Assembly (NCBI RefSeq): GCF_020740795.1
Contig: NC_067312.1
Coordinates: 48,813,905 to 48,877,904, forward strand
From: Apus apus
Taxonomy: Eukaryota > Chordata > Aves > Apodiformes > Apodidae
Length of the DNA: 64,000 nucleotides
Direction of reading: 5' to 3'
In this document: piece after piece, positions 47,236 to 59,920 of the stretch
Numbering within the stretch: position 1 is the stretch's first letter
Layout of the letters: the number at the start of each line of letters is the position of its first letter
The notes under the pieces: model-generated
What the model was told of the DNA's origin: nothing
What the model saw: the letters and a program-made list of their open reading frames with translations, nothing else
Databases searched by the model: none
Made by a program: the position numbers and the translations under genes

Positions 47236-50200
47236 GTAAGCGCTGTGGAAGCGAGCAGGCCTTGCTTGGCACCGCAGAGCGTTCCTGGAGCCGCCCGGGC
47301 AGTCCCGGAGACCGGCGCGATTCCCGGTCCCCCGTGCGGAAGGGAGCCCGGGCATCGTGTAGGGCCTGCAGAGAGGTCGCTCAGATGTGACTTCGATGCC
47401 AGCTACGAGTAAAAGCATAAACGGTGTAAAAGCCAAAGTTAATCTGTTAGCAGCTGTATTTTTAACTATTTATGTCTCTTAATGAAGAGTGGTTCTCACA
47501 GTGACACTGAATGGAGGCAGGTGAGGCAATGTCAGTGCCATTTCTGAGATTAAATTCTTGCACAACAGTACCAGCACTGTAGCATGGCTGTCTTCATCAT
47601 CTCCTCTTCAGCCAGCTTTGTCCACCTGGCTTGCATAATCATCTGCAAATGTTATGGTGAGGTCACATGAACTGAATATTTTGTGTCAGTGTTTTCTGTT
47701 TGCACTAGTTTTAAGTTTAATACAAATATGCCATACCTGCATGTGCTTTTGAGCATTTATGAATTTTTACTCCAGACATGGATTACTCTTAAATGCATAG
47801 TTTTAGGTAGCATTGAAGTAAGGGAAGGAGGATTTGAAAAGGCAGAGAAGAAAACTTGAAAGCCATTATGTATGAAACTCTACTAAGCTTGAGGAAGTGA
47901 CCTTTAGCAATGGGAATGGTATAGGCAAATGAAACACCTTTCCAGCAAACACCTAAGTATGCTGAAGTTTGCATCAAGAGAAAGAACTGGTCGTTTAAAG
48001 TGGTTCAGTTAAAAACCAAAACAAAAAACCCTAAAAGCTGCATTGATTAAACTTTTTTTTTTCCTAATCTTTCAGTAGGTGTTATTTTTACTGGCATCTC
48101 TCTTTGAATAGCTGTTCCTAATCAAAGGCTGAATGTAATACTATTTTTGTTTAGGTCGATGGTTTCAAAGTAGTACCTGCAGAGCTCTATTTTCAGATGT
48201 GGCAACAGAGGATCCTAGTAGACATGCATTTTTCCTCTTGACATGAAAGCAATGGAGACCCTTATTGCCATTAGCATATTGTAAAAGACAAAAATCTGTG
48301 TTTATTTAGTGAAATCTGTAAAACCTTAAAAACTCTGGACTTTTTCTGCCTTTTTTCCCCCTCTCTATTTTTGTTATTTTAAAAAGGCAATTTAATTTTT
48401 GTTGATCAGTCAGGTTTTGCGATGTTTTTTTGCTGGTGTGTTTTTTCCAGGTGAGCTAACCTGAAACAGGAGAGAAGAGAATTTTGAAAATTAAACTTAT
48501 ATTTTAGTTAGTGATAAGATGGAAATCAAAACCACAGACAAATAAAAAGCTTTTTTTCAAACATATTTCTGCCTAGCTAACATTTTTTAACTTACTAACC
48601 AACTAAAGATTAAAAATCGTTTATTTTACTATATTCATCAGCTTTTTTAAGCATGTCTCACTGCTTGATCTTTTGATGAGTACAGGTAATAAACAGCTAT
48701 CTCTGTGGCGGCCAGGAGCGTCAGCTTACTGATAGAGTGAGAGGGAAGTGTTCTGTGATTCCATCCAGCAAGGAAAACATGTTGTTTAAAAGACTAAATA
48801 TTTTTGAAAAGTTGCCCTCTGTTAAACACTTCCATCTAATACTTCTTTATTTCCCACCATTTTCTATTACTTTCCTTGCTTGCTAAGTCTGCTTATACAA
48901 AATTCACTAGCCTGGACTGACTCCTGAAATTCCATCTATCTCTTTTCTGTGTAAATTGTACATTCTGTCACGCTGATCTGATCTGCTGGCTGTCCCATCT
49001 ATGGAATGAGCTAGTCCTAGGAGCAGCCAGTTGGAGTTCCTTAGTAATTAGTTTGTGATCCTCTTAATTTTTAAAAGGTAGTTTTCTGGATGATAATTGT
49101 TTTCTGTTTAAAACTTCATTAATTAGAGTTATTAAGAAATAGGTTAAATAGTTCTTGCTTCTTGGCATAGGAGCATATGATTAGAAGTTTAATCTTCTTT
49201 TGCAAAACATTTAATAATTCCTTGAGTTTTTTGTATAAACCTTGTATTTCTGTACAAACCATGTGGTATTGTGCAGTGTACTGGATTGCTGACGGGCTTA
49301 ATACTGCACCTGTTGACAAAAACCTCCCCCCCCATGCTATTCTGTAGTTACAATTTTTACTAGTTGTTTTGTGGACTGTTGTTTTATATTACATTTGAAA
49401 GTTCCTGCACTGGCATTATTAATTCAGTAGTACACATTTCTCTGTTTTCTTGAGACCTGCATAATCATAACATACACTTTATGTATAATTTCATTTTCTT
49501 GCAATTAATTTTGAGAAAAAATGTCTGCTAAACTTTGTTTATAGTCCATCTGGTTGTTGTCTTGTATGGTGAAACATTTTAATACTACATCGATTAAGTT
49601 TGGAATTTCTCCTAAGGAACAGCAAGAGTTGGTGAAGAATATGTAATTCATTGATACATTTCAAGAGCTTTTTCTCTGTGATTCCCCCCTTTCCTGTGTC
49701 TAAAAACATGACATTAGTCTGTAAAACATAACACAGCTCATATAGGAGACCTTCAAGAGCGTGGTGAAGCAATATTAAAATCCCTTCAGCTGAAGGTAAC
49801 AAGCATAGCTGAAAGCAATCATCTCGCTCTGACAGTATGTGCACCCATATCACCAGCTAGCACTGAAAGAAACTACAAGCTGCCTACATCTCAGTGTCTA
49901 TGGCCTGCCCAACTCTAGAAAAAGAAATGTGGTGCCTTTGTGGGTGCTTTTACATAGCTAAAATTTAGTTGGATTTTTTTTTTTTTTTCAACGAAGTATT
50001 TCACTTGTTTTAATTACAAATTGGAAATAATTATTTCCAGAAAACTTTGGTCTACAAAGACCTGATTTCAGTCGTAGAGAAGTAAGATGGGATTTCTAAG
50101 AGCACATACCATATGTATGTGAAATGTTCATTTTAGCCTGCAAGGAGAAAAGTTTAGACCTTATTCTTCCCCTTCATAAGCAGAGACAACTGAAATAATT

Positions 50201-53200
50201 AAAACTATGTGTGCTGGCTTCACATGTGCTTCACATGTGCTGCGTGACCTTACTCCTGATGGTCTGACAAATGTATCTTTTGAGTGCATTGTATATGTTA
50301 AGTAATAGTAACATAGAGAAAGAGAAGTGTCAAAACTGGCTTGATATCTCTCTTTCAGTATGTTAGATTCTTTTACAGAGTTAGTATCACTGAATATATT
50401 GCCATCTTTCCATTCTTCCATCTACTTACTGCAATTTTGAATATTTTATCAATGAGATCTTTCTGATGCCTAACAAATGGTACTGCCTCCAGGTTTGGCA
50501 TGAAGGGGGAAAAAAAGAATCTCTTCTTAAAAAAAAATAAAAATTCAGTAGTTGGATAGACAGAAATTCAATGCTGTTTCTAAGGGGAAAAAAAAAAAAA
50601 AAAGGCTTCTTCTAAAATCAGTTAATATTTTAGTTGAGAAGATAAGTAACAGTGTACATTCCACTTAATGTGGTGATATCAAAATAATGCAGTCTTTACA
50701 TAGCACAGAAGTGTCAAACCTCTCTTCATCTTTCTTTGTCTTCTTTAAATATTAAGTAATTAAATGTGATACTGTTGTCACACAAATTACTAGGATTTAA
50801 AAAGATGAAGCAAAAGTTATCATTGGGTGCAGTAAGAGCACATAGTGAGAGGTTATTCCAACAACAGATGTACAGTGTGTGTATTACTATGGTGTGGTGT
50901 TAGGGTGCCCGTGCATCTTTGCATAGTATCTGACACTTCCATTAAAGATTCTATAATAGGAAAGCCTTTTTTTTTTTAATTTTTCAAAATGTGGAGGTTT
51001 TCATGTTTTACCCTTAAAGAACTATCTCAAGCATATTAATTTATTCTTTGAGGTAATGCAGTGATTTATAGTAGTTACCGTAGTATTTCTATGCATTACT
51101 CCTTTTTTTCTGTGTTTTAGACAGTTTTCTCAACAGTTAGCTGGACTGGATTAGGTGAATTTATATGCAGAGCCTGCTTTATAATATAAAAAAAATCGAT
51201 AAGATCTTGTTAATTCTTAATGAAGAGAATTGTGCTCTGGAAGCATTTCTTGTCTGTATTGGTCAAGTGATTGCTTTTGGTTACTGTTATTTTTAGTTAC
51301 TTTCTGTATTACATATTTATATATGTTTTTATTTTTATTTAATTATATGAAGCAGCAGCAAAGAAGATCATATCTCATCTTGTTTCTCCTTTTTGTTTTA
51401 ATTCAATATTAGATCTTTAATTATACATGTCTTGAATTGACATTACTCCAAGAAGCAAGAAGACAAGGCAGCAATCACAAGGAGTATTTTTGAACTGTTA
51501 ATACTTGTTTTTTCAGTATTAGAATTGATGCTGAGAATTACTAATGTCCTTAAACTACTACACAGTGAAGAACCTGGTAGTAGTCATCCAAAATCTTGTA
51601 ACTATGGAAATGGCCTAACAATGCAGTGTAAAAGGTTTAAATACGTTTGTAGTTAATTCTAAGTCACAGATCCTGTGACTCTCTCAAGTAGTTTTCTTTT
51701 ATAGAATTGTTCTTAGTAATGTTTCTCTCTATTTTTTTACCAGATAAAGAGACAAGGATGTTGAAGCCATATAGCAGCTTGAGTAATTAATTTTAAAAAT
51801 CTTGAGAAAGAACAGCTGAACACATGCATGCTTCATTTCGAACCTCTGGGTCTGGAGCTGGCCCGTTACTCCTTTCACTAGCTAGCAGTCCTGTTCTCTT
51901 AGCCTTCTGATGTTTCTGGCACCAGCTTCTGATGCTACCATTGCTTATGAGCATCTGTTGGATTTCTTGTTTTTTAGGGCTGTTCTTCGCACTGAAGCAC
52001 AAAAATGGAAGTTCTGCCATTTCAGGATGAAGTACTACTTGCTGAATTTAAGGCTTTTCTGTTCTGATTTTCCTTTGTACTGCTTTTGTCCAGAGAGAGG
52101 TAATTGATAGTGAACTCCTGCCTTCTTCCCTTCTGCTTGTAGTTACTCTTCAAAGGTGATTAGTTTTTGTTACCAGGGCATACACACGTTTCAGACAGAG
52201 GCAATTTAATTTTAAGACCTGTGTTCTGAGAAGAGTTTTGTGTTTTAAGTTCTCAGAGCTTTTTTTAACTCAAAAAGTGCATGAAGGCATCCCTTCCTCC
52301 ACATGTATTGGTGTCTGTTGGCTTTGTAGCTTTGTTACTGTTTATATGTGACTAGGTACTATGATTAATTTCTAATCTTGCTGAATGACTGTTTTATTTA
52401 TACTTTTTATAGCATTTCTGGTACTTAACACAGGGAGTCAAGTATTTCTAGAACATTACTGGTAAGATTTCTGAACTGCAGGATAAAAATAAAAAACTAA
52501 AATTATAAGAACAGTTAAATATTCAGGTTTCTTGGCTAAAACCACAGTTTAACACAGGGCTGTCAATTAAATGACAGTAATGCTATCCCCTCCCACCCAG
52601 ATAGGGAAAGGAGAGAGAGAATAAGGGGAGAGTCTTCCTGATTGAAATATAAACTAAACAGCTTTAATGAAATAGTGATGAAAGAAAATATGTACAAATA
52701 CATACAAATATGTGCAGGAGTGTACAAAACCTCTATTGCTCACCACCCACAACAAGTCTCATGGCACTCCCCTGAGCCACAGGCAGTCCTGAAAAAGGTC
52801 TGGATTGCTACCAGAGCTAGTGGCAAGGCAGACAGGAGCTGAGGGTGGAGATGCAAGAGTCTGGAATGCACAGGTCTAGGGATCAAGGGAGACGGAGAGA
52901 CGGAATCCTTGTTGGACCTTGGCAATGGGCAGAAGAGAGCTTGACTTCCAGTATCCCTCAGTTTATACTGATTATGACACGTAGGAGATGGAATACTCTA
53001 GCCAGTTTTGGTCACCTGTCTATTTCGCTCCTCCCTACAGAAGGGCTGTAGATACAACTCTTCTAGTGTCCAAAGCAGCATATCTGACAAAAGCAAAGTT
53101 ACTCCATCTCTCAGCAGTTGCTATAAACATTTGGGTGTTATCAGTCCACTAGCTGGAAAATTTGCTGTTAATTTTTGCAAGTGTGCTGCTTGGAAGGAAG

Positions 53201-54120
53201 TCCACTGAAAAGAAAAAAAACAAGTAGAAAGAAAATTGGCTTCATCCTGGTCTAAACCAGCAGCCAAAAGTTTTAATGCAAAAAAAAGGTAAGCTTAAAT
53301 TTTGCATGAGGCTAGATTATTTTATTTTGCAAGTGTGATTTGCACACAGCTTCCCCTTTTAACACAAATTATTAGAGATATGCTGCTATGTTCATTAAAT
53401 GTTAGTATACTGTTTCCTTTGTGAGAAATACATTAAAGTAAAATAGAGTGAGTTTGGTTGGTTCATTTGAAATCAACCTTGGAACAGGTTTGTTGTTTTT
53501 TTTTTTTCAGGGGAAAGATTGCTGATGAATAGCAATGTTGAACACCCAGGATGCCATTCTTGGAATCTAAAGCAAGCTGTCTTCACATCTGGAGCAGGGA
53601 GGCATAGATGTACTTTCAATAGGCCGGGTCTGGTCCATAGTCATGCCTGACTGAGGTAGTAGCTGTTAAACAGATTTTTTAAAAGCTTTGTTTACTGAGA
53701 TTATTGTCAATAGAAAAAAATACACTACTGAATATGGGAGAAGTTGCTGTGGATGTGCTGATGGATGTAGATGGCCTCAGAGGTGAGGTGCTGTTAGGAA
53801 TCGCATGGACTAAAAGGATTAAAAATGGACTGGAAACATGCTTACATTTTTGTTTACAGTACTATAAAAAATGTTTTTAATGTTAAAGAATATCAGGAGT
53901 ATATTTTGGGGACTTTTATTTTAAAAACCCAAGATAACTTTAAAAGGCAGATGTCTTTGATAGTTTTGTTACTCAACACCCTGCAGAGCAAAAGACAAGG
54001 CTGACTAGACAAGTACAGGTCATGACTTCTGGGTGATACAAAATCTCATTTCTGCGATCCTCTCTCAGCTTTATGTCGCAAAAAGGTTCTGTTTCTGATC
54101 AAGCCCTGTTTTATTTTTAG
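47236..54120 (+). other. Presumed MACIR intron 1
   Basis: Bounded by donor GTAAGC at 47236 and acceptor TTTTATTTTTAG at 54120. AT-rich after the CpG island. It contains the solo LTR at about 52.53-53.26 kb and A/T runs, for example near 50590 and 49975. No further exon recognised. Confidence 0.6.
52530..53262 (-). repeat. Solo LTR related to the LTR at 2046-2765
   Basis: It shares with the first LTR, in the same order and orientation, the blocks AACAGCTTTAATGAAATAG-type, AAAGAAAATATGTACAAAT-type, TGTACAAAACC, TCAGTCCACTAGCTGGAA and ATTGGCTT. On the minus strand it starts TGCTGGTTTAGACCAG at 53262. The 3' end near 52530 is diverged and approximate. No internal retroviral sequence flanks it, so it is a solo LTR. 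No exact target duplication was found. Confidence 0.7.
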
Positions 54121-54141
54121 GAGGATAGCATTGTGTGTAAA
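54121..54141 (+). other. MACIR: MACIR 5' UTR part of the coding exon
   Basis: Acceptor TTTTATTTTTAG ends at 54120, leaving a 21-nt leader before ATG 54142. The start context is TAAAATGG, with A at -3 and G at +4. Confidence 0.8.
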
Positions 54142-54765
54142 ATGGAAGTTGACATAAACGGAGAATCCAGAATGACCCTATCCAGCCTCCCTGTGCCTCT
54201 TGCAGAGGTTTGTCCCAGGGGCAGGACAGAATCAGAGAAGCCCCGCTGCTCCAGTACCCCCTGCTCACCAATGCGGCAGACGGTTGCGGGATATCAGATC
54301 CTTCGCATGGATTCTAACTACCTGGTTGGTTTTGCAACTGGAGAGGAGCTGCTAAAATTAGCTCAGAAGTGTACAGGAGGTGAAGAGAATAAAGGGGAAT
54401 CTGGGTTGAACTTGCACACCAGACACCTTGATTCAGGACTTACACGTTCCTCCCGTTTCTACAAAACTAGAAGTAGGTACTATCAGCCGTATGAGATCCC
54501 AGCAGTAAATGGAAGGAGGAGGAGACGGATGCCCAGCTCAGGGGATAAATGCACTAAGGCTTTACCATATGAACCTTACAAGGCACTTCATGCTCCCTTG
54601 CCTCTTTGCATTTTAAAAGGTAAAAAGGCTCGTTCAAAATCCTTGGACTACCTCAATTTAGACAAAATGAGCATTAAGGAAGCTGTTGACACAGAAGTGC
54701 TACAATACCAGCTCCAACATCTTAACCTTAGGGGGGATCTTATGTTTGCAAGAAATAACACATGA
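54142..54765 (+). CDS. MACIR: MACIR (C5orf30): macrophage immunometabolism regulator, UNC119-binding protein
   Basis: Single coding exon, 207 aa (human 206, from memory). Known role: a small cytosolic adaptor that binds UNC119 and affects trafficking of lipidated cargo to cilia, and a negative regulator of macrophage and synovial fibroblast inflammation. The protein begins MEVDINGESRMTL. Near-identical blocks to human are EKPRCSSTPCSPMR, GYQILRMDSNYLVGF, ATGEELLKLAQKCTGGEE, the basic RSRYYQPYEIPAVNGRRRRR segment, PSSGDKCTKALPYEPYKAL, and the end LQYQLQHLNLRGDLMFARNN. The variable part is about residues 14-28 and 83-100. ATG 54142 is chosen because upstream there is only a GTG in frame, and it matches the human start. 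The acceptor at 54120 is 21 nt upstream. No membrane segment or signal peptide. Confidence 0.97.
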   Translation: MEVDINGESRMTLSSLPVPLAEVCPRGRTESEKPRCSSTPCSPMRQTVAGYQILRMDSNYLVGFATGEELLKLAQKCTGGEENKGESGLNLHTRHLDSGLTRSSRFYKTRSRYYQPYEIPAVNGRRRRRMPSSGDKCTKALPYEPYKALHAPLPLCILKGKKARSKSLDYLNLDKMSIKEAVDTEVLQYQLQHLNLRGDLMFARNNT

Positions 54766-56340
54766 TCTGTCATCTCACATTTAGAACAAATTTCTCGTTA
54801 TTTCTCTTGCTGCAAAAATCCACTGTTGTACTGTATACATGACTGTCTGCATTGTAGGCGGTCATATCAGCTAAATTTTATCAGAAAGTAATTTATTTTA
54901 ATTGAATCTTTGCAATCCAGTGTGTTACAAATATTTCTGAGCAAGCAGCTTTTGATGAAAATTTACTACAACTGGTGGATATTTTTTTGGACACGTTTAA
55001 AAAAGGTTTTGATTTTTGGGTTTAGGATATTCTTTTTGTACAGTTAGATCCAGTATTTACAGTAATTGAACACTGATAAATTGGTGGTGTCTGCTTGGTT
55101 GTTGCTAATTTTGGCTTGATGCTAGAAACTGCTCTTAGATCCAAGTACTCAAATTTAGGAGGCTTTTTGATTTTACTTTTTGTTCCTGTATTCTACAATA
55201 AAACATATGTACTTTTTGTCATGGATGAGAAAGTGAGCTAGACTGAACTGGATAACTTGCTATTTAAAAAGTCAAGTTCAGACATTTTCAAACTGCACTT
55301 GCACTGGTGGTGAGGATTAGATTCACTCATAAAACAAATCTTTGCTACTTGAATCCTATTATTTTTTTGTTCTGCATGAAAGTAATTGCATTTTCTCTGC
55401 TACAGAAGTCGTTCAGGATTAGTATTTGAGTTACTAAAAACAAATCTCTTGGTGAGTGAGGGGTCTGTTGTTTTTTTTGTTGATGGGATTTACTTTTTAC
55501 CTTTTCTTGGTACACAAACAAGGATTCACTTCAGATTCCAGTAATTAAACTGAAATGTCTGCGTTGGTATGTCACTAATGTTTTTTATTTTTATTCATTA
55601 TTTCTCTATCATGTATAGTAACAGAAGTTTTAGAATAACTTCCAGATTGCTTTGGAAATCCCGGTGATTTGTGGCACCGAACACCTGAGATCTCAAAAGC
55701 TGATTTTTTTTTTTTAATAGAGTATAACTGAAGTATTTCTATATTAACATTAAAAGATAATCCTAGATTATTCAACACAGTAGACTGAATACACTGGCTT
55801 ACTTTTAATTAAGAATTTTTTATCCAAACTTGATGTGAAATGCTGTTTTGACAGCTGTATACCTGGATGTATTGAGAATGTTTTAGTAACTTATGTTAAA
55901 AAATTAAAAATAGCTTTCAGGCTTTCTTCTTGGGTGCAGTCATTTACTGAAACAGTGAGTAATTCTACCAGAAACAACTGATCAGATGTTTCAAAACAAT
56001 GTGATCTTCTTTTTAATGTCTTCTGCGAGAAGTATTTAGCTTCAGTAAGTCTGCATTTTGCTGGTTTGGCTATCTTTTTTTAGGTTTATTAGAGTTTTTG
56101 AAACAACCCACTATCTATTTTCAAAAGGTAACTACACCTGTTTAAATTTAATATACTGAACAATGATCTTTAAAGTCTTCAGTTTTGGAAAGTAAAAGTC
56201 TTCAGTTTGGAAAACAGGATGTGTTCAAATGCTAATGAGATGGGACTTCTGTTTAAGGAATAAACAACCACTGTTTATTGAAATGCTCTATGAAACTCTA
56301 CTTCTGGCTGAAAAATAAAAAAGGGTGGTATAAACACATA
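54766..56340 (+). other. MACIR: MACIR 3' UTR (extent uncertain)
   Basis: Downstream of TGA 54763-54765. AATAAA signals are at 55197-55202, 56259-56264 and 56314-56319. The first is followed by a T-rich stretch. Several 3' ends are plausible. Confidence 0.5.
55197..55202 (+). terminator. Candidate proximal MACIR poly(A) signal
   Basis: AATAAA 432 nt after the stop codon, with ACTTTTTGTC downstream as a possible T/GT-rich element. Two more AATAAA lie about 1.1 kb further on. Confidence 0.45.
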
Positions 56341-59300
56341 TTGTTGTGGAGTCTTCTGCTTTTTAGGAAAAAGAGGACAACTTTAGACCAGGAATCATTT
56401 AAAAAACAGCTTTAAAGCAAGGATCTTGGACTTGTGTGAAATAGATGGCTCTAGGTTTGTTACTTTGTTTGAGAAAATGAGCAATGGAAATATTTTGTGC
56501 ACGTTTGTAATGTCATTCTGTTCTGTAATTTTATAGCTGTACTAATCTGGAAGTTGATGGCTATCTAGTTAAGTTCAAACATAAAAAAAATTGTTCCTAC
56601 TTGTTCCATTTTTTTTTGTTCCATGTTTTGCTTTTTGATGCTTACATGTGGTAATACTGTTTGCTTAAATCATACACACTTGCAGCTCTCATAGTAGATA
56701 CTCATGCAAGGGCCCAATGTTTTTCAAGTTTGATTTTTAATGTTCTTCAGCAGAACTCTTTACATCTGCGGAGACTTCCTCCTTTTACCTCTGAATTAAG
56801 CAAAATCTCAGCCAAATGAAGACTTTTGATCCTGTCTTTTTCTTGGTGCTTATAATGTCTTCCATTACATTATGCTGTTAAAGATGAGATGGTTCTTCAG
56901 ACTACTAAAAGAAAATTGGAGATTAGCAATATTGATCTTTCAAGTGAGTTCTCACTGTTCTTGTAATAAATTAGAAGAAAAGAAAAAAGCCTCAAAACCT
57001 AAATATTTCTGTGTCAGCCTTAGGTATCTTCCAGAGGATTAAAATACCAAAGGTAGAAATTTTACAGTGTCGTAACACATTTTCCATTTAACATACCATT
57101 AAGCAAAGCAGATCTGGAATGAAATGTGAATGTACATGCAGGGTATTGAGGCTGATCTTAAATTCAGGCACACTGCTGGCATCTTTTAAAAAAAAAAAAA
57201 AAGAACTCATAAATGCTCCTGCCCTGTTTTGTTTTGGCTTGTATTTATGGCTGTGCACAGTACCTAACTGATCTTAGAATTTTCTTTACTTCCTCTTTGT
57301 TCATCCATTGTGTTCTGATTTCTACTCAGTTCTCTTGGATTATGATCTCTCTTGCTGACTCTAGTGAGTATTGTTAACCACAGAATAGGAGTACTAGACA
57401 ACATTGCAAAATGAGTAATAGACAAGCTTTTAGAATTTTCTGTAGCTACTCTCCTCAATGTGTTGTTTTTTTTTTTTTTTTCTGGAGGAGAAATGGAGAA
57501 ATGCTAGGTTATTTTTAAGCTGCTGAAAATGTAGATGTTGCTGTCAACATGGAGACAGGTTCTTGGTAGTTCGGGGTTTGGTGGGTAAAAAATTTCATTA
57601 TTTTGTGGGCGAGTAAGAAAAGAGGACAAGTGCAATTTTTAGGAAGACTTTCAAGAGAGGAGCATAAAGGCTGAATAACTTCAAAAATCTACAATATCTG
57701 CAGAAATACTAGCCAATTATTTCAGTAAAGCTAGGTGGTGTCAGGCTATATAACTTGCTTTTGAAGAGATGAAAAAACTATCCAGAACACAAAACCGGTC
57801 TTAAAAAAATTATAGGTGGGTTTAAAAGTATGCTTTCATTTGGTAAATCAAGAGTATTTGGTTAAAAAAAAATAGTAAAAAAAAATCTTAAGGTCAATAC
57901 CAAGCTAATGTCAAGTTTTATGGACCAAACTGTTGTTCCAAAACTGACTTCTCCACCCAGCATGCAAAAACCAATCCACACGCTTGAGTCAAGATACTTT
58001 TTTATTCGAGTTCTACACAGAAAACGTGTTCTAGGTGATAGTTTGCAAAGCTAGCACACCTTCCCCATTAACACAGGTTTTATTTTATAGACCAAAGAAA
58101 GCAAAATCACCTTATCTCTAAGCATACTGATATCATTTGCCTAGATGATTGGCCAACTAGTTCTTCGCCTTCACTTAAAGTGGTAGTGCTTCTAATTTTT
58201 ACTACTGCTTCAGTTCAGTGGTCACAGTCAACCAAAATCCACATAGCAGAATTGCTCTGTGTTATTCCACACTCTACGGGAAAGGTAGAAAGGAAATAAG
58301 GAAGGCAGACTTAGGGTTTGAAGTTAAAAACTAGAACATGGAAATACTGTCTATAATAGACTAAGCAAAGAAGTTTTAATAGATAATTTAAGTGTTGTTT
58401 TTAATTCTTTCAATGGTACCAAAGAACTTGAAGCAGGAATTACCAAAGTCGTGTTTTTATGTTCTGGATCTTTGGGAGAGTGATCTGGCTGAATTCAGTT
58501 ATTCTTAAAAAGGAACGTGTGGTAGAAAAAAACAATAGAAAATATCTTCAATGAGAATATAAGCAGAAAAAACTAGAAAAATTATCAAAGAGAAAGAAAA
58601 AGATTAAAGTGGAGCTACATTAAAGAAATTAACTAAGCAGTTGTAGGAAAAATGCAGATCTAAAATTGAAAAATGTAGATTTATTGCAATGCTAATAACT
58701 TTAAAGGCAATGTAAAGCTTGGCAGCTAACAGCAAAGGTGCTAATTTCTTTGCATGTTGTCTGAGCATTTAACAAATACAGTTTTATTGATGATTCTGGG
58801 GATTGACTATGGGCATGAGTGGTTTTCAGTGATTTTATCTGTTAATTAGGTCATCAGAACAGTGTAAGAGTGGCAAAAATGTCTGATAGATCCTGAGAAC
58901 ACAATAATGGTTGGATGACCAATTTTATTTTATTTTTGTGTATATCGCACCATATTTTTTAATCAGAGGTTGGTTCTAACTTTCGCAGTCTTTCAGACAG
59001 ATGGTGGGGCTTTTTTTGCCTTGGTGATGTTGCTAGTGATTTTTTTTCTTTTTTTTTTTTTTTTTTCTTTCCTCTTTATTCTATCATAAAAGCTCTTGGG
59101 AATGATCAAGCTCTATCTTCAGATGCATAGAATATGGGAAACTTCTCTTTTTGGAACATTATGTTATTACCAGATTAAAAGGGAGGGGAGGAGATTCAAG
59201 CTTCATTATGTATTCCAGTATAAATACCAGTTATGATGACTGGTAGGGATTATTGCCCCATTTCATTTTGCTAAAAGCTTGCTTGCTGAAGCTCCTGAAG

Positions 59301-59920
59301 ATAACCTGTTCTTTCAGTGAAGCTGAAAGACACAAGTGCTAAAATATGCAAGAACTTTCAGAGCAACGTTAACAGCTCAAACCTTACGAAAAATGGAACA
59401 AATGGAACAAGCCATAATTCACTGTAGTGTTTTACCTTAACCTATTTTTCATAAATTCAAAGAATGTTGAAGAAAAGTGTTAGCTTTCAGAAGTCTATTT
59501 CAGGCCAGAAATACTGCAGCATAGAGCTTTGTGGTGTGAACTACAGTCTGAAAACAGATAAAAGTACAGAAGGAGAAATAATACAATCCCCTGGAATAGC
59601 AAGTGGCAAAGAACCAATTTTTTGAACTAGATGAAATAGAGTAGGGGTAAGAAAGCAGTAAATGTAAGATTCAATTTTTCTATGCCTTTGCTCAATAATT
59701 TAATGTTTTTTTACTTTAATTGGAGCAAACATCTTCCCGTTTTTATGAAGGAAAATTGAAATATCCAGAATAGCTACAGCTCCAAGCAACTGATGTATAC
59801 CTGTCTATATTAATGTATTCTATAGAAAATATTAATTATCATTTTTTTCAGCATTTCAATGTTCAGCTGATACTATTTCAGAATTAGTTTTGGTATAGAG
59901 AGATGATTGAAACAAACCAG
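56341..59920. other. Intergenic sequence downstream of MACIR
   Basis: AT-rich, with poly-A/T runs at about 57186-57202, 57465-57481 and 59039-59068. No gene or identifiable transposon seen. A long MACIR 3' UTR could extend into its start. Confidence 0.5.

Larger units (their letters stand above)
46290..47420 (+). promoter_or_regulatory. MACIR: CpG island, probable MACIR promoter and first exon
   Basis: About 1.1 kb of very GC-rich, CpG-dense sequence in an AT-rich window. It has GC boxes such as CCCCGCCCC (about 46334-46342) and GGGCGGGGC (47059-47067), and no obvious TATA box at a plausible start. It lies 7 kb upstream of the MACIR coding exon and ends next to a strong splice donor at 47236, so it is the likely promoter. 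Bidirectional activity cannot be excluded. Confidence 0.8.

Noticed and set aside
46387..47436. 349-codon open frame on the minus strand and several others on both strands of the CpG island
   Set aside because: Very high GC content removes stop codons by chance. The frames overlap on both strands, show Arg/Pro/Ala-rich low complexity, and match no family I know.
54133..54141. Upstream extension of MACIR by three codons
   Set aside because: It would need a GTG start. The ATG at 54142 has a good context and matches the human N-terminus.
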